DNA of 64,000 nt, taken from Branchipolynoe longqiensis (lineage: Eukaryota; Annelida; Polychaeta; Phyllodocida; Polynoidae). The number at the start of each line of letters is the position of its first letter. Position 1 is the first letter of the stretch. The translations under genes and the position numbers were made by a program. Positions 53,140-64,000 of the stretch are shown here, in pieces. The DNA lies in contig CM059189.1 of NCBI GenBank assembly GCA_030323885.1, forward strand, positions 50,565,661 through 50,629,660, written 5' to 3'. The notes under the pieces were generated by a model. It was given only the letters and a program-made list of their open reading frames with translations, had not been told where the DNA came from and made no database searches.

Positions 53140-54120
53140 CTGGTACCCTGCAGGGTTTTGACCAGGCTGGTACCCAGCAGGTCACATACTAGTTTTCACC
53201 AGTCTGGTACCCGGCAGGTCGCCTTTCAGTGTCATTCAGGCTGGTACCTGGCAGGTGGCTTGCCAATTTTGATCAGGCTGGTACCCAGCAGGTCACATGC
53301 TAGTTTTCACCAGTCTGGTACCTGGCAGGTCGCCTAGCAGTTTTGATCAGGTTGGTACCCAGCAGGTCATGTGCTAGTTTTCACCAGTCTGGTACCTGGC
53401 AGGTCGCCTAGCAGTTTCGATCAGGCTGGTACCCAACAGGTCACATGCTAGTTTTCACCAGTCTGGTACCTGGCAGTTTATATCAGGCTGGTATCCAGCA
53501 GGTCACATGCTAGTTTTCACCAGTCTGGTACCTGACAGGTCACCAGGCAGTTTCGGAGGGTGTTGCGGTTTCCCAGGGACACCAGTTTGCCAGGGACACA
53601 TCGCTTCTGCACATGCGTCAAAATCGAACAGCATCGTCACCAACCTAATAAATTTAATATAATGTTTTTGGTAAAGATGTTTTCTATATATGTACCAAAC
53701 GATTTGTTTCTAGATGGTGTAATTTGAGAGATATTTGACTTCTTCTGTATTTTCTGTATGAACATTGCTCATGACCATTGACAATGCCTTGAGTTTGACG
53801 GTACGCGCAGTGCAAAACGTTAGTTTTATTAAAAAATAATAGAAATCAAGAACCCTAACCTTATAAATTTAATAAAGTCTTTATGGTAAAGATGTTTTCT
53901 ATATGTGTACCAGGCGATTTGTTTCTAGATGGTGTAATTTGAGAGATATTTGACTTCTTCTGTATGAAGATTTGCTCACGGCCGTTAACAATGCATTTGA
54001 ATGGATGTGTCCCTGGCAAACTGGTGTCCCTCGGAAACCGCAACAAGGTCGCCTGTAAGTTTTCACCAGTCTGGTACCTGGCCAGTTGACTGCTAGGTTC
54101 CATCAGGCTGGTACCAGGCA
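53140..54120. repeat. Minisatellite of about 74 bp, interrupted
   Basis: Unit holds caggctggtacccagcaggt and caccagtctggtacctggca; about six copies 53140-53560, resuming 54055-54120 after a TIR element. It lies in sequence just after the R-Ras stop. Confidence 0.8.
53572..54044. mobile_element. TIR element carrying satellite units
   Basis: Inverted ends of about 41 bp (gttgcggtttcccagggaca..., one mismatch). Between them lie two of the ~230-bp units found at 27-31 kb. Confidence 0.7.
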
Positions 54121-54171
54121 TGTTCACTGCCAGTGGCCATCAACCTGAACCACCTGCATCTTGTGTCAGAG

Positions 54172-54195
54172 CCCCCCCCCCCCCCCCCCCCCCCC
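54172..54195. repeat. Poly(C) tract, 24 bases
   Basis: Uninterrupted C run; G-quadruplex potential on the minus strand. Length may be uncertain in sequencing. Confidence 0.85.
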
Positions 54196-54690
54196 GCCCA
54201 CGGCAATTCGCCAGTTTGTCTTTCTGAGGATGCATTCAGTGGGGTAGCTATAGGGGGAGCAGGGGAGCGACCGCTCCCCCTGAGCACATTATTCAAAAGT
54301 GGCGCCTTTACAACAATGTTTTTATATCTTCCTTCTGTTTTGATTTTAAATGCAAAATAACAATTATGTATTTCCTTTAAATCTATATTTCCTTTGTGTT
54401 TTGATGTTAACTACAAAATAGAAATGTGAAGTGATTTTAAAATTATTTGGTATGCGTTGTGGCACATCTTTTATGTGCTCACACCCCGTGACTAGAACCT
54501 GGCTACGTCCCTGGGTGCATTATAAACTTGGAGCCTCGTTATCGTTTATTCTCCCAGACTTCCTTCCCCCCCCCCTCCTTGTTTTTTTGTCCCACTTTTA
54601 AAAATAAATTTGTGTATACATATGTATATGTAGTGTGTACTTATGTGTATATATAATGTGTATATTTATGTATGTGTATATATAATATAC

Positions 54691-54869
54691 AGTAAAACCA
54701 TCCTAACCGACCACCTCCCCAGATCGACCACTCCCCTATATCGATCGCTTTATTTGGGTCCCAACAATACCATTTTAACCATATTCTAAATCCCTAAACC
54801 GACCACCTGCCTAAATGGACCACTTAAAGTCGGTTCCAATGTCGCTTGATTTAGAGAGGTTTTGCTGTG
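54691..54869. mobile_element. Pogo/mariner-type MITE
   Basis: cagtaaaaccatcctaaccg to agagaggttttgctg; interior tttatttgggtccca as in sister copies. Confidence 0.68.
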
Positions 54870-55412
54870 TATAATATACAAATCCCCGTAAACACCAATC
54901 CAAACGTTGACTTAACCATTGCAGTCAAACCTTCAAAAGGTAAATCTTTTACATTCATATTTTATTCATTGCTCCATAACCACTTCTTCCCAACCAATGT
55001 GCGATTAGTGAGAATCAAAATTACCTTCAGGTAAATATATTTTGTAAATTGTCAATTTTTGGATTGCCTTTTATGGGGATTTGCGCCTGGACTCTTCATA
55101 TGTACATATGTGTATATACATGTAATATTATATAACACCATTTTGGAATTGAAAAAAAGCCCTAACTTAAATTTGTATTCGATCACACCGGTTCACTCGG
55201 GTACTTTCTCCCCCATGTCCATAACTGTTGTTTTGGTCGATTTTACATTTCATAAAATATACAAGTTTGTTTCAATGCTTCCAACGAGGATAATTAATGC
55301 TCTATGCCATCTTGATTGGTGATAGTTATTGATTAGGGTTATGGACTCAATGAGAAGGAATACGCGAGATGTGTTTTCAGTGGTCTGTCCTCAATCTAGT
55401 ACAGCAAGATTT
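54870..55412. other. Downstream of R-Ras, no gene seen
   Basis: AT-rich with no repeat ends or splice-bounded exons; could be transcribed 3' sequence but no poly(A) site can be fixed. Confidence 0.35.
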
Positions 55413-55413
55413 G

Positions 55414-55755
55414 TTTGTTTGTTGTTTTACATCCTAGCAACATCTATGGTCATATAAGGATGGGTACCGACTTGTGACAGTGCGCACTCGTGGCGATTTT
55501 ATAGTGCTGTCCCACTGGGAGACCAGGCCACCAGCACCATGACCTGATATCCCACTCAGTCACATTATCCTGACACTGAGCCAACCAGTCCTTACCCTAT
55601 CCTAATAATGCAGAGTGCCTGGCTAGGAAGCGACAAGTATAAATTGTTATGTCATTGGTTTGACTCGACCTACGTTTGAACCCATGAGTTTGAAACCACG
55701 GATCTCCCAAAACAGGAGGCGCGCGTTCAACTCATTCAGCCATCCCATCTGGTCA
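55414..55755 (-). mobile_element. tRNA-derived SINE, head type I
   Basis: Full length; flanks agcaagattt and agcaatgttt suggest a worn TSD. Confidence 0.78.
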
Positions 55756-57000
55756 GCAATGTTTGCTAATTATTGTATTATATCCAATGTGTTCTGCTGT
55801 TACTAGACTGACGGTGAAGACAGACTGACTGAGGTTTGACATGTATATTGTGAATAACTAACCAGCCTTATTCTTACACTTATTATAAAAAAAGCAGCAT
55901 TTCATACAAAGACATGATACCTTTTATAGCAACGTTTCCATTTTGTAAAGCGTTGCCAACAACGTACCAAGTATCGTTTTGTCTGGAATTGTTTTCTATC
56001 AAAAACTAAATTAGCCTTGTTGAAACAAATTTGATTTGTGGAGACAAAACACAATAAGGTCAAACCTTGAGGCGCCATTGTATTCTGAATGTATAATTAT
56101 TATTAATATTATTCCAAGCTCAGAAGTATTGATTTACAAGTGAAACCTGATATGAAATTGTTGGTGGCATTTCATTATGTGTGGTTCAAAGTAGCCTTTA
56201 GAATGTCACCTTTTTTTGTCCGCATTTATTGTAAGACTTTGTAAGGTAATCCTCATCAAATAGTTTGTGTAGTCTGCTTTGTTTTAAATGTTTTGCATGG
56301 AGCAATAACTGTTTCTGTGCACATAGGGATGGAAGATCTCGCCACGTTCACAAGGAATCACGGCAATTTCTACCATATGTCAATGGTTCCTTTTTTATTT
56401 TTTTGTTCAGAGGCGATTTTTATTCCTGGTTTATTGTAGTAGCTAACTTGGCAATGGTCTTTTTGCAATGAATGTTAACAGGGCAACATCTGTGTGCAGC
56501 AGTACTGGGTTAACTTATTGTGTGCAGCATTTTGACTACATGCCACTGGGCTAACATTCTAGTGGTATCAAAGACAATGTATGACAAGACAGCGCCGTGT
56601 CACTCAGCGCTTTCATATAGGAATTTCTTAAATAATCAGGCAGTGGTGCCATCCCATGAAAAACAAGGTGCATTGTCTTTGATCAGATGTAGTAGTAGTT
56701 TTCTTACTCAGACATAATCACAAATTATATTTATGTATGGCACAGATTAAAGTGCTTAGAGTATGTTTGAACTTTACTATACTATAATATTGTTTTCTTT
56801 ATTAATATTACGAGATAATATACTATAATTGTTGTACATTGTCTTTGATAGTACAGCAGTCGGGGTGTGCTAGGGTACCTGTTTTGCTTGTTTGAATGAG
56901 ACACCAGTTGGACCTGTCCAATTACCATGTTTGCTGTATTTCACAGGAAAGGGCTTGTCAAACATTGTCTTTAGTGGTGCCAGGTTAACTGGGTCACGTT

Positions 57001-57830
57001 CTGAATAGTGCTACCAGGCTAACGGCCCCACATTGTGAAGTTGACTGCTTCATGTTCTGAATGCTGTGGTACCAGGTTAACTGGTTCATGTTCTGAATAC
57101 TACAGTACCAGGTTAACTGGCTCATGTTCTGAATACTGCGGTACCAGGTTAACTGGTTCATGTTCTGAATACTGTGGTACCATGTTAACTGGTTCATGTT
57201 CTGAATAGTTGTACCAGGCTAACTGCCCCACATTGTGAATAGTTAGCTGGTTCATGTTCTGAATACTTCGGTACCAGGGTAACTGGTTCATTTTCTGAAT
57301 ACTGTGTATCATGTTAACTGGTTCATGTTCTGAATACTGTGGTACCAGGTTAACTGGTTCATGTTCTGAATACTGCGGTACCAGGTTAACTGGTTCATGT
57401 TCTGAATACTGTGGTACCATGTTAACTGGTTCATGTTCTGAATAGTGGCACCAGGCTAACTGCCCCACATTGTGAATAGTTAACTGGTTCATGTTCTGAA
57501 TACTGTGGTACCAGGGTAACTGGTTCATGTTCTGAATACTGTGGTACCAGGGTAACTGGTTAATGTTCTGAATACTGCGGTACCAGGTTAACTGGTTCAT
57601 GTTCTGAATACGGTGGTACCATGTTAACTGGTTCATGTTCTGAATACTGCGGTACCAGGTTAACTGGTTCATGTTCTGAATACTGTGGTACCATGTTAAC
57701 TGGTTCATGTTCTGAATAGTGGCACCAGGCTAACTGCCCCACATTGTGAATAGTTAACTGGTTCATGTTCTGAATACTGTGGTACCAGGCTAACGGGCTC
57801 ACGTTCTGAGTACAATTGTACTAGGCTAAC
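57001..57830. repeat. 36-bp minisatellite with a variant higher-order unit
   Basis: Unit ggttaactggttcatgttct + gaatactgtggtacca, about 22 copies; a variant block (ggctaactgccccacattgt) returns several times, giving a higher-order pattern. Open frames across it are artefacts of the 12-codon period. Confidence 0.92.
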
Positions 57831-58254
57831 TTTTCAGCGTTCAGTATGTGGTGGAAGCAGCCCAACTGCTTCCTGGTTTAAAACTGACTAACCTTCCATG
57901 AACAGCCGTGAGTATGTGTGTACAGCAGAAACTAGCTAAAGTTCTGTATGCATTCGTAAAAAGCTAAGCTACAGCAGTAGCAAACTATCAGGCGCTGAAA
58001 CAACTGCTTCCTCTCAATTTGTACAACATTTATATATCTTCATACAGTGTTTATTTCGTTTTTTTTAACAATTATAATTGGATTTGTATGGATTTTATAC
58101 TAATTGCCCCTGAATCTAGGCGCTCTTACCTACATTCATTTGTAGGATGTGTGTCAAACACCAGCCTGCGGTACTTGTACAACATATTTTTTCTGTGCCC
58201 TGTACATACTATCTAAAAACATTTCTGCTAGATATTATGGCTGTTCTGTCCACG

Positions 58255-58680
58255 CTTTGTAAGACAGGTTAAGATATTGTCTGCTGTATCTCGAATCATG
58301 TTAAGACATTGTAGTATATTGGATCATGTTAAGCCATGTGGTATCTTGGATCATGTGAAGACATTGTATGTGGTATCTTGGATCATGTGAAGACATTGTC
58401 TGTGGTATCTCGGATCATGTTATGACATTGTAGTATATCGGATCATGTTAAGACATTGTCTGCTGTATCTCGAATCATGTTAAGACATTGTAGTATATTG
58501 GATTATGTTAATACATTGTGGTATCTTGGATCATGTTAAGACATTGTGGTATCTTGGATCATGTTAAGACATTGTCTGTGGTATCCCAGATCATGTTAAG
58601 ACGTTGTCTCCAGTATTCCAGATCATGCTAAGACATTGTCTTCAGTATTCCAGATCATGTTAACACATTGTTTGCTGCAG
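58255..58680. repeat. Minisatellite of 28/32-bp units
   Basis: Unit ggatcatgttaagacattgt followed by gtctgtggtatctt in long or short form, about 13 copies. Confidence 0.85.
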
Positions 58681-59943
58681 TATCTTGTATCATGAATTGC
58701 AAACCCATCGCGAGTACATTACAAGTTATTTACCATAAAATGACCAACCATTGTTTATTGCAGAATTACACAGACTGCTGGGGGTTATTTGCTTCGGTGC
58801 TATCGTTTATAAATTTGAAGTTATGTTTATTTGCTCCTCTCACCAAGTAGGAATACCATTGAGACCTTTTCCGGGGAATCTACAACTAATTTCTTTTTTA
58901 AGTCAAGTTTTGTTTCTTAATCTATGAAAGCACTGATGCTTAAAACCTTCTTCAAAGTTAGTTAGGTAGTTCTGAAAATTCTGCCGGGTGGGGGGGGGGG
59001 GGAGATTATGACAAGCCTATTCAGTTCAATATGTTTCCATCAATATGTTTCTGGGAACAAAATTGTTCACTCTAAAAAGGTTCATCATATGAGTTACATA
59101 TTGATCATGAATGTGTTCATGGCCAACTTTTGCCAGTGCTATTTTCTTCCTTTTGATATATTTCTTTTGATAACTTAATGTCAATATAATACCAACCCAC
59201 CCACGGGGAGGCTAATGACTAACATGCGTATAGATAGATATTTAAATTGAATTGAATTGAATATACATAAACAATACCCACAGATGATTTCGCCAAAATC
59301 CAACAACCGGAAACGGAAATAGGCCTCTATGGGCGCTGCCATTTGTAAACTCGTGTTGAATAACCATCTCTGAATAACATGATAATCCAAATCCAGCAAA
59401 CGGAAATCGGTCATCAAACTTCGGTACGGAGCAAGCATGATGGACGACAGTGATTGGTTAATAATATATCAAAACAAATGCCCACTGCCATATACTTTGC
59501 CGATACGTGCAGTTCAAAACTTAGTTTATTCAAAATTAAAAGAAATAAATAACAATTTGGCATAAACATGGATGCACAAATGAAATATTAATAGTTTACT
59601 CCACATAAACGACGGCCGTATTCGGGTCACCCGAGTTGATAGAATTTCAAATCGAACACGAGTGGAGTAAAACAAAAATCATAAAATACTTTGCTGTAGT
59701 TATATCGGTGGGTCGGTCCTAAGCATTGCTTATTCATATTATTCTTTACTTCAGGTTATACTTATGGAAATGTATTCATATCATACCCTGTATTTCTGGT
59801 CTATTTGACAGCCAGGTAATGTGAAGTTGATGTCAAAGAACAGGTATACTGCAGTTATGCTTCATTGTTCGTTACCAGAGAGGGACCATTATATTGTACT
59901 TTCATTCCCAGTCCTTGTGGCTGCCCTACGCACGACCATGCTA

Positions 59944-60424
59944 CAGGGTCCGTACGGGGCCTGGAAAGTCTTGAACTCCCTTTGACCCATTTCAAGGCCT
60001 TGAAAAGCCTCAAATTTAACCTATTTTGAGTAATTAGTCTTTAAAAGCCGTGAATTTCATTAAACTGTCCCACTGATCTAAATTAGTCCGAGATTGCCAT
60101 TTGCCAATGATTTTATCCCCCTGAAATCCAAATGAAAATCGTCGTGAATTCCTATAAAAAACGGCCTTGAAATAGCTTTGAGGAAATGGGCAGATGCAGG
60201 GTGATTTGCAGCAGCACCTGGCGGGAGAAGTGGGAAACACAAAGGTGCCCCCCCAGGTGGCTCACCGCCTCCCGTAAGGACCTCAAATAGCAGTTGGATG
60301 TTATAGTAGTTAGTTGACATATATCAGAACAATTACAAAAGAGTAGATGACAATTACAATGACAAGACAATTACATAATTACTAATAGGCATGTAATAAA
60401 TTGATACATTCCGTACGGACCCTG
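59944..60424. mobile_element. MITE, CAGGGTCCGTAC family, perfect 6-bp TSD
   Basis: cagggtccgtacggggcctg left, ttccgtacggaccctg right, atgcta on both sides (59938-59943, 60425-60430). Contains about 190 bp of unrelated extra sequence. Confidence 0.8.
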
Positions 60425-60429
60425 ATGCT

Positions 60430-61466
60430 AATCCCATCTTATCGTCATGCGGGTGAAGCGATTTCTGCCCTGTCCCTCCAACCTTCAAAATGATTTTACT
60501 TAGTAGCTTTTGACCAGTTCTTTGGTTCTTTTTCTGAGAATGGTTTTTTACTATTTTAATACACAGACTGGTGTACTATTGTATTCTTGTGGGTTAATGC
60601 CCAGGGCATTTAAATGGACAAATCACTGAAGTGGAGGGTGGTGGGTATTTACCCACACATGGGTGTTTAAGGGGTGGGTGTTTATGAAATATTGGCCAAG
60701 TGGGGGGTGGGCGTTAACCCACACATGGGCGTTAACCCGCGAGAATACAGTATATACAGTTGTACCTGTCTTCAACGATCAGTGTGATCGATGAAACCTA
60801 TGTGCAAGTGTAGGAATTGAATTTGTCTTTTTTAACTGTCCCTCCAATGAGATGACACCTGGTGGGTCAGGACAGTATTTGTCTGGATGCAGTTGTGCGT
60901 TGAAAACAGGTACTACTGTATTTGAACTATGTCCGTATTGAGGACATTTACTTGAGTTTCTAAATACTTGTGCATTTACACGAGATTCTAAGTACCTGTA
61001 CATTTACTTACACTCGAAGTATTTGTACATTTATACACGAGATTCTAATAGACTTGTACATTTACACGAGAGTTTGGATACTTGCAAAGATTTGTACAAA
61101 TCCTTGAAAGTTGAGAATGTTTAATATGACCATTTGAATTCACGGTGTTGAAAGTGCTTGTATCTCCCCATTGATTTTTTTTTTTTTTAATACTTGAAAA
61201 CGAACGGGTGACAAAAATATGACATTTGGGATTTTTAACTTGCACAATCGGTCAAGTCTTCGCATACATTAACTTATCAGTTCGTGATTGTAACGAGATC
61301 ACTTGTCCGAATTGAATATTTAATCATTCGAGATTATTACTATTATTTCATTATATAAAATGTTTCAAAGTGTGTTAACGGTGGTGAACTGTTTGTGATG
61401 ACAAATGGGGGAATATGTTTTTGTCATGCATTATGAAAGATTTCCCAATCCTGTTTCCTCTGGTTT
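60430..61466. other. Unclassified stretch
   Basis: Includes repeated cttgtacatttacacgagat words at about 60950-61080, cacacatgggcgttaaccc repeats at 60650-60740 and a T run near 61172. No gene. Confidence 0.4.
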
Positions 61467-61653
61467 CTTATACAAACCGACCACCTCCACAGATCGACCA
61501 CTCACCTTTTTCGATCGCTTTATTTGGGTCCCAAACGATCGCCCATACAATACCCTTGTAATGATGTTCTAACTCCCTAAACCGACCACCTCCCTAAATG
61601 GACCAATTAAAGTCGTTCCCATGATCGGTAGATTTAAAGAGGTTTTACTGTAG
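61467..61653. mobile_element. Pogo/mariner-type MITE, left end lost
   Basis: caaaccgaccacctccacag to aaagaggttttactg; interior matches 7083 and 54691. Confidence 0.62.
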
Positions 61654-62483
61654 TTGTAATTGAGTTAGTCACAAGGAATGCTGGGAGTTTAGTAGTTTGA
61701 TCAAAATAGCCCACCTGAGATTTATTTAGTATATATTTAAGACCCTACAAACATTGTGTAAAATAGGCAAATGTTAAAGTGTATTGAAGGATAGCAATGT
61801 CCACTACATCTTACTAATAGATTGCATTAGTATTATTAATATTTAGTAATACCTTGACTTCAAAATAGAAGCTGGAGAAGGTAGTTGGCCAATGATCCAA
61901 TGATTGAGTTGCTTATCTGTCAACTGTGGCAGCGTGTTGGGTGTATATATGTAAATTGCTAGCTTTAATATAGAATGATTGCTCCTCATGTATCAGCACT
62001 CAAGTGTTACGTTGTATAAATGTTTATAAATGTATATATGTAGGTTTAATTGTACAGTTCTGAGTTGGTGTATTTAGTGTCCAAAGGCACTTCTTGTACG
62101 CACAACACTTGGAAGTCAATGCCTTTGAAGGTTCAATTTTTAGGACTACACTTTTCATCGCAATAGAATAAGACAGAGTTATTTAGCAATTTTATTTGAG
62201 AATTTCATGTGTTATTATTTGGTTTGTTCTTAACCATCGCACTTTATGAGTTGTTGTAAAATGAAAGTGGGAGGAGTGGGGCGTGAAATCGGATTCACCA
62301 GAGGACTTGCGCTGTTGGAGCTATTGTCTCATCGACTGCAATGTGATAGCAGTTAGTGAGGTGGAGCTCATGATTTAGAGGCAAACAATGTAAGTTCCTG
62401 GTTGAGGCGGTGTTTTCTTTTGAGTTAAAAAATGTGAGTCCGCCACCACCAAGGGTAAGCTCATAATTATGTCGGTTTGCTTA

Positions 62484-62755
62484 AGTTAGGATTCCACAAA
62501 TGCGGTATGCGAATGTGACATAAAATGGAAAACCTGTAAATAGAATAGAAATGATTCCATATGTCTGACTGCAAATGCGATTTGCATAGACGACAAACTG
62601 GATCGCTCCAAGTAGCGATTGGTGTGAATGCGTATACAAAATCAGATGGACTGACTGAAATGAAAACGCATAGGTGTTTGTATTTTTGGGATCACACAAA
62701 TCGCATACTTCATACGCATTTGCATACAGTATACCACGTATACGGAATCCTAGCT
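62484..62755. mobile_element. MITE with AGYTAGGATTCC ends, TSD tta
   Basis: agttaggattcc / ggaatcctagct, tta on both sides (62481-62483, 62756-62758); interior atgcgtatac and gcatacgcatt words. 3-bp TWA TSD fits PIF/Harbinger. Confidence 0.65.
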
Positions 62756-63065
62756 TTACACCGACTGGACAAAAGGTTATTTATGTGGTGTTCCCAAGTG
62801 ATTTACCCACTAAATGGCGCTATAGTCTGAGGTAGAAGTGTGTTAGTGTCATTCAGTAAAGAAGATGTCTGTGTGTCAATTTCACCATCCGTTTTGAGTA
62901 TCACCATTTCAGTTCACTCATTTAATCTTTTGGCATCTGCTCCAACTAAATATTGTCTATTGTCAATCAAACACTCTTAGACTAGTACTGTTTCACTGTT
63001 TTCATTTTTGTTAATGCAATGTAGTGTGAGTGTTAAGCGTATATTCAGTGTATGCCATTTGATAA

Positions 63066-63331
63066 GGCCTCAGTCACATTACGGCTTGTGTCCACTTGCG
63101 ACCAAAAGCCAGCGACAATCTTGTGGCCAAAGCTAAAAAGGCGGGGAAAACAATGGTCGGTGATCGGTCAGTGACTGTGCGCAAACGCTGAAAATGGTCG
63201 ACGACTTCAGGCGACTGTTTTGGTTGCAAGGAGTATTTTGGTGCAGCATCTGCAACCTCCAGGCAACCACTTTGCGACCGCTGCTTTTTGGTGGTCGCAA
63301 AGTGGTCGCAAGACGCAGTGTGACTGAGGCC
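63066..63331. mobile_element. PIF/Harbinger-like MITE with GCGAC words
   Basis: ggcctcagtcacatt / agtgtgactgaggcc, TSD taa; interior repeats gcgac / gtcgc about a dozen times. Confidence 0.68.
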
Positions 63332-63357
63332 TAATGGCACACAGATCAGGTGCTGAA

Positions 63358-63360
<3 letters not shown>

Positions 63361-63391
<31 letters not shown>
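63361..63391. repeat. Poly(G) tract, about 31 bases
   Basis: Longest of many poly(G)/poly(C) runs in the window (others near 9339, 10924, 37729, 47100, 47827, 58988). Strong G-quadruplex potential; exact length may be unreliable. Confidence 0.8.
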
Positions 63392-63392
<1 letters not shown>

Positions 63393-63966
63393 GCACTGGT
63401 TTTTAAGCGTGATGACAAGCTGACTGGATATGTGACATTTTGAGGAAATATCTAAACACATTTGTGCCTGGTCGTACTGTCGCAACCACGCACAACAAAG
63501 AAGTCCCACCTCATTGTGATCCGGCCACTCATTGCTATGGTCAGGGTGTATTGATACAAAAGGTTGACCTTTTTGCACTTCAACCTAGTACCTTCCTGAT
63601 GACAACTCTGACAATAATAAGCCAAAGCCTCCCAGCAGGCCGTGATGACGATGACGTCACATGTGACGTCATGTTCAATTTGTTTGGCAGACATATATTT
63701 AGCATCTACTAAGGTATTCATCAAATAGTATGTACACTGGAATCTACACATGTTTAATTGTCCATACAGTATCACAACAGTATCACATAGAATGTGATAA
63801 TTTTTTTATATTTTATATCACATGCTTTAAAAATGTGATACAAGAAAGCAGTCACTTATCTTTGATGACATATGGTAACCAGGGCGTGATAAGCACTTCC
63901 AATTTACTAAATGACATAGGAATTATTATTTTGTGCTTTGTAGGGTATGTGATAAATAGACTTTAA

Positions 63967-64000
63967 AGTTGCATAGTCCGATGGTTTTGAGTTTCGGCCA
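63967..64000. mobile_element. TTAA MITE left end, cut by the window edge
   Basis: agttgcatagtccgatggtt after ttaa. Confidence 0.7.

Noticed and set aside
52771..53337. 188-codon plus-strand frame after the R-Ras stop
   Set aside because: Its second half is minisatellite; the first half has no recognisable content or splice sites.
57100..57802. Open frames of up to 202 codons with a 12-residue repeat
   Set aside because: Product of the 36-bp minisatellite; no gene features.

Overview
The window is eukaryotic and metazoan: two multi-exon genes with GT-AG introns lie in AT-rich sequence packed with tRNA-derived SINEs, MITEs, LINE fragments and minisatellites. No bacterial-type genes, rRNA or real tRNA genes were seen. 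The repeat style, including one SINE whose middle resembles the V-SINE core common in molluscs, suggests a marine invertebrate, perhaps a mollusc or other lophotrochozoan. That placement is an inference of low confidence.

Gene 1 (minus strand, 19260 down to 215, continuing off the left edge) is INCENP, the scaffold of the chromosomal passenger complex. Eleven coding exons with matching splice phases encode about 736 residues: the N-terminal CEN-type domain, the PKTPS motif, a long basic Ser/Thr-Pro-rich middle, the SFMKRNTP motif and the start of the charged single-helix region. The C-terminal IN-box that binds Aurora B is outside the window. A candidate promoter and untranslated first exon lie near 28.6-28.7 kb.

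Gene 2 (plus strand, 32487-52648) is an R-Ras small GTPase. Six coding exons give a complete 200-residue protein with all G motifs, a polybasic tail and a CAAX box. The two genes are divergently transcribed, with about 13 kb of repeats between their start codons.

Regions: 1-19 kb, INCENP with intronic repeats; 19-32 kb, intergenic, with a composite DNA transposon (21.8-24.2 kb) and an array of about 229-bp satellite-like units (27-31 kb); 32.5-52.6 kb, R-Ras with nested elements in its introns, including a tyrosine-recombinase retroelement split by a LINE (35.6-37.7 kb), a LINE in an LTR-like element in a SINE (44.3-45.8 kb), a solo LTR in a MITE (49.6-50.2 kb) and a 14-copy 30-bp minisatellite; 52.6-64 kb, downstream sequence with three minisatellites and further MITEs.

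The strongest repeat observations come from target-site duplications (TSDs) and insertions that can be read directly: two CAGGG-ended MITE families with 6-bp TSDs; a TTAA-flanked MITE with a paralogous empty site; and a tandem dimer of homologous transposons that moved at least twice as one unit with 7-bp TSDs.
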